Below are positions 60,281-64,000 of a DNA stretch of 64,000 nucleotides, piece after piece (position 1 is the first letter of the stretch; the number at the start of each line of letters is the position of its first letter). Source of the DNA: Clavelina lepadiformis (Eukaryota > Chordata > Ascidiacea > Aplousobranchia > Clavelinidae); the NCBI RefSeq assembly GCF_947623445.1, contig NC_135248.1, forward strand, positions 4,464,977 through 4,528,976. Reading direction: 5' to 3'. The notes under the pieces are model-generated. The model had not been told where the DNA came from and searched no databases. It saw nothing but the letters and a program-made list of their open reading frames with translations. Position numbers and translations under genes: made by a program.

Positions 60281-63200
60281 CTATTGAGTAATAAGGAATT
60301 TTGTTCTGGTAATTTATTGGCTTGGTTTTAGTTAGGCTGTTGTAAGTCGTACGAAAATCGTTTTATAGGGAAAATTGTTCATAAATTACAGAATGTATTC
60401 ACTGTGGTCGACTTGGAAGACACTATCTGATAACTACAATCTGTATTATACTATATCTTTTTATTTAGTATAGTAGGCCTACTTTGTGAACATTTTGTTA
60501 GGAGCCTGAGTACAACAGAAGGGTCTCTTGTATTTTTGCACTTCGATTGAAAATAAGAGGATGAAGTAATAGAAAAGAAATTATGACGTTACACAGTAAT
60601 TCTTCAATACTTGATCCCGATATTTGAGTGCAAAAGCAAAAGAGACCCCAAAAGAGGTGATGTTTACTCATCCAACAGGCACTTTAAACTTTCTTTTACA
60701 TTGGAAACGTGAAGTAATATGATGACAGAAACATTGAGCACCCTACTTTTCACAAAATCCCAACTGACCACAATCGCAATTTTCACCATCTTCTACAACT
60801 CCATTGCCACAATTAGAAATTGCAGAAGCATGGCTGCAGTCCGTCGATGCCCAGCCAGGATCACAATGGCAGTTGCCGAGGTTTGTGCAAATCTGTGGTA
60901 TAAGTTTATTGGTATTGACTGGTGATATACATCACGTTATTTTTCTCACTCCACCTTTTATCAGAGTAATGCTGCGTTAATGGTAATTTGGAACATCTTC
61001 AAATTTAGAATATTCCCAAGCTAACTGAACCAACATTACATACGTCAAATTAAACTTACACCATGACCACTGCAATCTGATGGGCAGGATGAAACTGAAA
61101 TTGGTACGCATCTTCTCTTTTTACATATCTGGAAATTAGTTTGACGTCAACGCATGAAACACTGATTTGAAACACCAAGCCCTACCTTTCCAGTGGCACA
61201 CAGTGATCCATCCAATAATAAACCGAAATTTTCATTAGCATTATCAGTTTCATCAGGGGCGACTGTGTAACATTTTTTGCTCCCACTTCTTAGGTTTAGT
61301 TCATTTCTGAAAACGTACTTTGCCTTCATTGACACTGGAGAGGAAATGTTTCCTTGGCATGCCAGCTTCCCACATTTAGCATCTCTGAAATAGAGTAAAA
61401 ATGGTAATCCTTTAACTAGGTAAGTTAGAAAACGTTTGGTATGGCAAGTTAAAGTGGTTATGAGATGCATTTGACTAATGCAGTTAATAACTGTAGTAAG
61501 GAAGAAGGATACTAGTTGCCAATAAGTTAAAAGAATGTTGTTCATGTACTCACTCTTTTTTGCATGCTATGTATTCTCCAAGTTCATCACGTCCACAGTT
61601 ACCATTATTGTTTCCTAAGATATTTAGAAACCTATAGCATGTATCAACGCTTCCTTCGGCCTCTGTGGTAAAGTTTAAACAACAAATCAGTGCACACAAA
61701 TTCAGTTCCTACCAGCCAGAGTTTGTCAGTAGAACACTGTTAAAGTAATGCATCACTTTTTTTAGTTGTGAAGCTAATAAATAACTTGATGAAATAAGTA
61801 GCATCACCATTGCTGGAGCCTTTTTAGTAGTGGCTGCCTACCTCTGATACAAGCATTGCTTGCTTATCTTACTGACTTTCCAAGTAAATAAAAACGTTAA
61901 AGTCTACATGCAATATATTTTTATCTTTGAAGAATGCAGACATGTGGTACATGACTTTTTTCAACGGAATAAAGAAATGTCAGAAACAATTTTCTGGCAA
62001 AATATCCAGAAAACCTATAATGAAACAAAGTTTTACAAATTTGTCAAGTCGAGTAAAGTGTGACTTTCAAATTTGGAGAAAAACACAAAGGAAATGAACT
62101 TAATGAAATAATTTTGATATGTTTTAATGCAGTTTATGATGTAAAAGTCATACCTTCACCCCAAATAGTTTGGCATTGTGCATCATGTGAAATGCACTTT
62201 GCCTCATAACATGTTCCACTACCAACAAGGCATGGCTGGCCATTTGCTATGTAAGCATCTTCAGGGCACTGCAAAAATACTCCAATTTTTTGCAGATATT
62301 TTGACGGTAATGTCAATATTTTATATCTCTTATAACACTTTTAACTCTGGATCATGATATATCAAATATGTTGCATTTTTACTTTGTAAAACAGTGCAAT
62401 GTCACTTAAACGGGATAGCAGGCATTTTTTGAACTGAGTACAATATTCAGTGTTCGTCAAATTATTATCCTACAGCTCAGCTGCTTTACTCACTTTAGCT
62501 GAATTACCTGAGCAATGCTCAGTTATGTCACAAGACTGGTCTGCTGCAGGTCGACATTGAACCCCACGTCTGGCATACTGACAGTTTGCACAACATGCCT
62601 CTACATCACATATCGCTCCTGGCAGAAACTTACAGGTTGAGGGATTGCAGCAATTACTAATCATGAAGATTTTGCATTGTAAGTTTACATAGATTGAATC
62701 TCACTACAGCAACAACAAGGTATAGGCATACCTTTCACATTCGTCAGGATGTCCACAGTCACATTCTTCTCTTTCTTCTACAATATGATTACCACATTCA
62801 GAATCACTGACACCTTGCATGCTACAATCAGGAGAAGCCCACCCTGGATCACAATGACAGTGTCCCAGATTAGTGCAATGCTGAAAATAGTTAATGTTCT
62901 GAAAAATCTGTCAACTGCTTGATGAAATCCGACATAAAAAAAATAAACCTAAAGGAAAATAGCAAATAAAAGACACGGATAAAAATTGAATCATGCAAGA
63001 TTAGAATCAAACTTGAACATATGCAGCTGCTGCATATTTTAAATCATATACTATTTCAATAATATATTAACTTTCAAATAACACAATATTTACACAAACA
63101 TAATACTGTATTTGAGTACTTAAGTGCAACAATGCTGACTTTAAGAATCACAGTAAAAATTCATATTATACTCACCCCATGGCCACTACAGTGTGACTTG

Positions 63201-64000
63201 CACTTGGATTTTGTAAATGGGATGCATTTTCCTTCCATACAAATCTAAATATGACCAGCAAATTTATTGTACTTCATTTGCATTAAGAGTAAAATTTGAG
63301 TGGTAAAAATAATTAAATTTTAGCCTTTTTAATTAAGGAACAACATGCCTTTCCTGTATCACAGAGTGTACCATCTTTTACTAAGCCATCATAATTAACA
63401 TCAATTGCATAATCATCGGATGCGATTGCTTTGCATTCGAATTTTTTGGTTGGTGTAGCTAGAGTATTTATTAGAGCATAGCGATTCTGACCGACCAGTG
63501 GTAGTTTATTCCCCCCTTGACATAACAATTTACCACATTGCGTATTCCTAAATCAAATTTGTTTTAGATTAAGAAATGTTAATAAAAGTGTTTGTTTACA
63601 CTAAGACAAAATACTAAGCAAACTACACACTACACTACACACTAAGAAAAATGATTGGCAGTAAATTAATTCTATTTGGTATAGTGAATCTCACTTTAGT
63701 GCAGTATACCTTAATGCAGATCTTTCTGCTGGGAGTGTATGTCAACACTCTAATTTAACTATTAAACGGGTGATTGCACACAACAATTATGTAAGTTAAC
63801 CTTAAAAATGCATGTTAGTTTGTTGGACAAAAAGTTTAGGTTACAAAGAAATACGAAATGAAACAAAAATTTTCTGCTAACAGAAGTAATATCAAATATA
63901 AACTGAACAGCATTCAGGTCACACAATGCTTTAGGTTTTAGATGGGACAACATTAATTGGCCTATGAATAACTATTGTCCTGGAATCGATTGTATGGAGA
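58845..64000 (-). CDS. ADAM-type protein with tandem disintegrin/Cys-rich/EGF modules, 3' part (5' end beyond the right edge)
   Basis: Exons on minus: 63547-63349, 63244-63176, 62880-62732, 62656-62494, 62268-62154, 61662-61554, 61384-61186, 61128-61060, 60892-60747, 60280-60118, 60015-59895, 59694-59586, 59439-59241, 59086-59018, 58955-58845. Lengths repeat as 199-69-149-163-115-109-199-69-146-163-121-109-199-69-111, with matching phases. The protein is the end of one Cys-rich domain plus EGF, then two full disintegrin, Cys-rich and EGF modules, then stop. Landmarks: [50 protein letters not shown]. The final EGF ends [18 protein letters not shown], then SNEE and stop, with no transmembrane segment. 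No protease domain lies in the window. A multi-disintegrin chain is not the ordinary ADAM layout. Probable role is extracellular adhesion or integrin binding; this is inference. Confidence 0.9.
61060..62656 (-). other. Complete disintegrin/Cys-rich/EGF module 1 of the right ADAM gene
   Basis: Exons 62656-62494 (disintegrin, [16 protein letters not shown] to HCSGNSAK), 62268-62154 ([13 protein letters not shown] to WGEG), 61662-61554 ([16 protein letters not shown]), 61384-61186 (CGKLACQGN to LCATGK), 61128-61060 ([15 protein letters not shown] to CSGHG). The disintegrin-loop segment reads [15 protein letters not shown], with the usual loop cysteine before Asp and no RGD. The EGF is completed by the next exon (60892-60747), which also starts module 2. 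Confidence 0.88.

Noticed and set aside
1..64000. CRISPR arrays, rRNA, tRNA, operons or bacterial signals
   Set aside because: Spliced eukaryotic genes throughout; no direct-repeat/spacer array, cloverleaf or rRNA segment was found by eye.

Overview
This is an AT-rich animal nuclear window. It has spliced genes with GT-AG introns, mostly a few hundred bases long, and many short inverted-repeat transposons. The gene set includes ADAM proteases, an alpha carbonic anhydrase, GTP cyclohydrolase I, the SAGA subunit SPT3 and a zinc-finger/RS nuclear protein. With the compact introns and hAT-type MITEs, this fits an invertebrate deuterostome. An ascidian tunicate is my best guess, but nothing in the window proves it. 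Exon models were built by eye. In almost every gene the exon phases close into one open frame, so most boundaries should be right to within a base or two.

Layout. (1) About 10.48 kb down to base 1, minus strand: the 5' part of a catalytically competent ADAM gene, from signal peptide to Cys-rich domain, running off the left edge. (2) 10.5-18.5 kb: intergenic, with a 96-bp palindromic MITE, a hairpin, a decayed Penelope-type GIY-YIG fragment and a hAT element. (3) 18.5-20.6 kb, plus: a nine-exon cytosolic alpha carbonic anhydrase (261 aa). (4) 25.2-23.0 kb, minus: a six-exon GTP cyclohydrolase I (218 aa). (5) 28.6-34.3 kb: a head-to-head pair of paralogous small secreted coiled-coil proteins that I cannot name. 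(6) 38.2-39.1 kb, plus: an intronless SPT3 (SUPT3H) gene. (7) 39.4-57.5 kb, plus: a 34-exon gene for a 1,223-aa charged/RS-rich nuclear protein with two matrin/U1-type zinc fingers. It holds two arrays of short frame-neutral exons. (8) 64.0-58.8 kb, minus: the 3' part of a second ADAM-type gene.

The two most unusual structures are in (7) and (8). In (8) a six-exon disintegrin/Cys-rich/EGF unit is repeated in tandem, with nearly identical exon lengths and the same phases. There are two complete copies and the end of a third, and the chain ends in a stop codon with no membrane segment. In (7), nine consecutive exons of 30-60 nt, all in phase 2 and all multiples of three, each encode a variant of an R-S-E-R-(Y/F/H)-D-D decapeptide. 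A second, phase-1 array encodes K/E/D-rich units near the N terminus.

The genes do not form an obvious pathway. The flanking ADAM genes share strand and exon architecture and probably belong to one local family. The central genes are unrelated housekeeping or enzyme loci. At least five hAT-type elements, one pogo/Tc-type MITE and two copies of a 9-bp-TSD palindromic MITE are delimited by target-site duplications, several of them inside introns.
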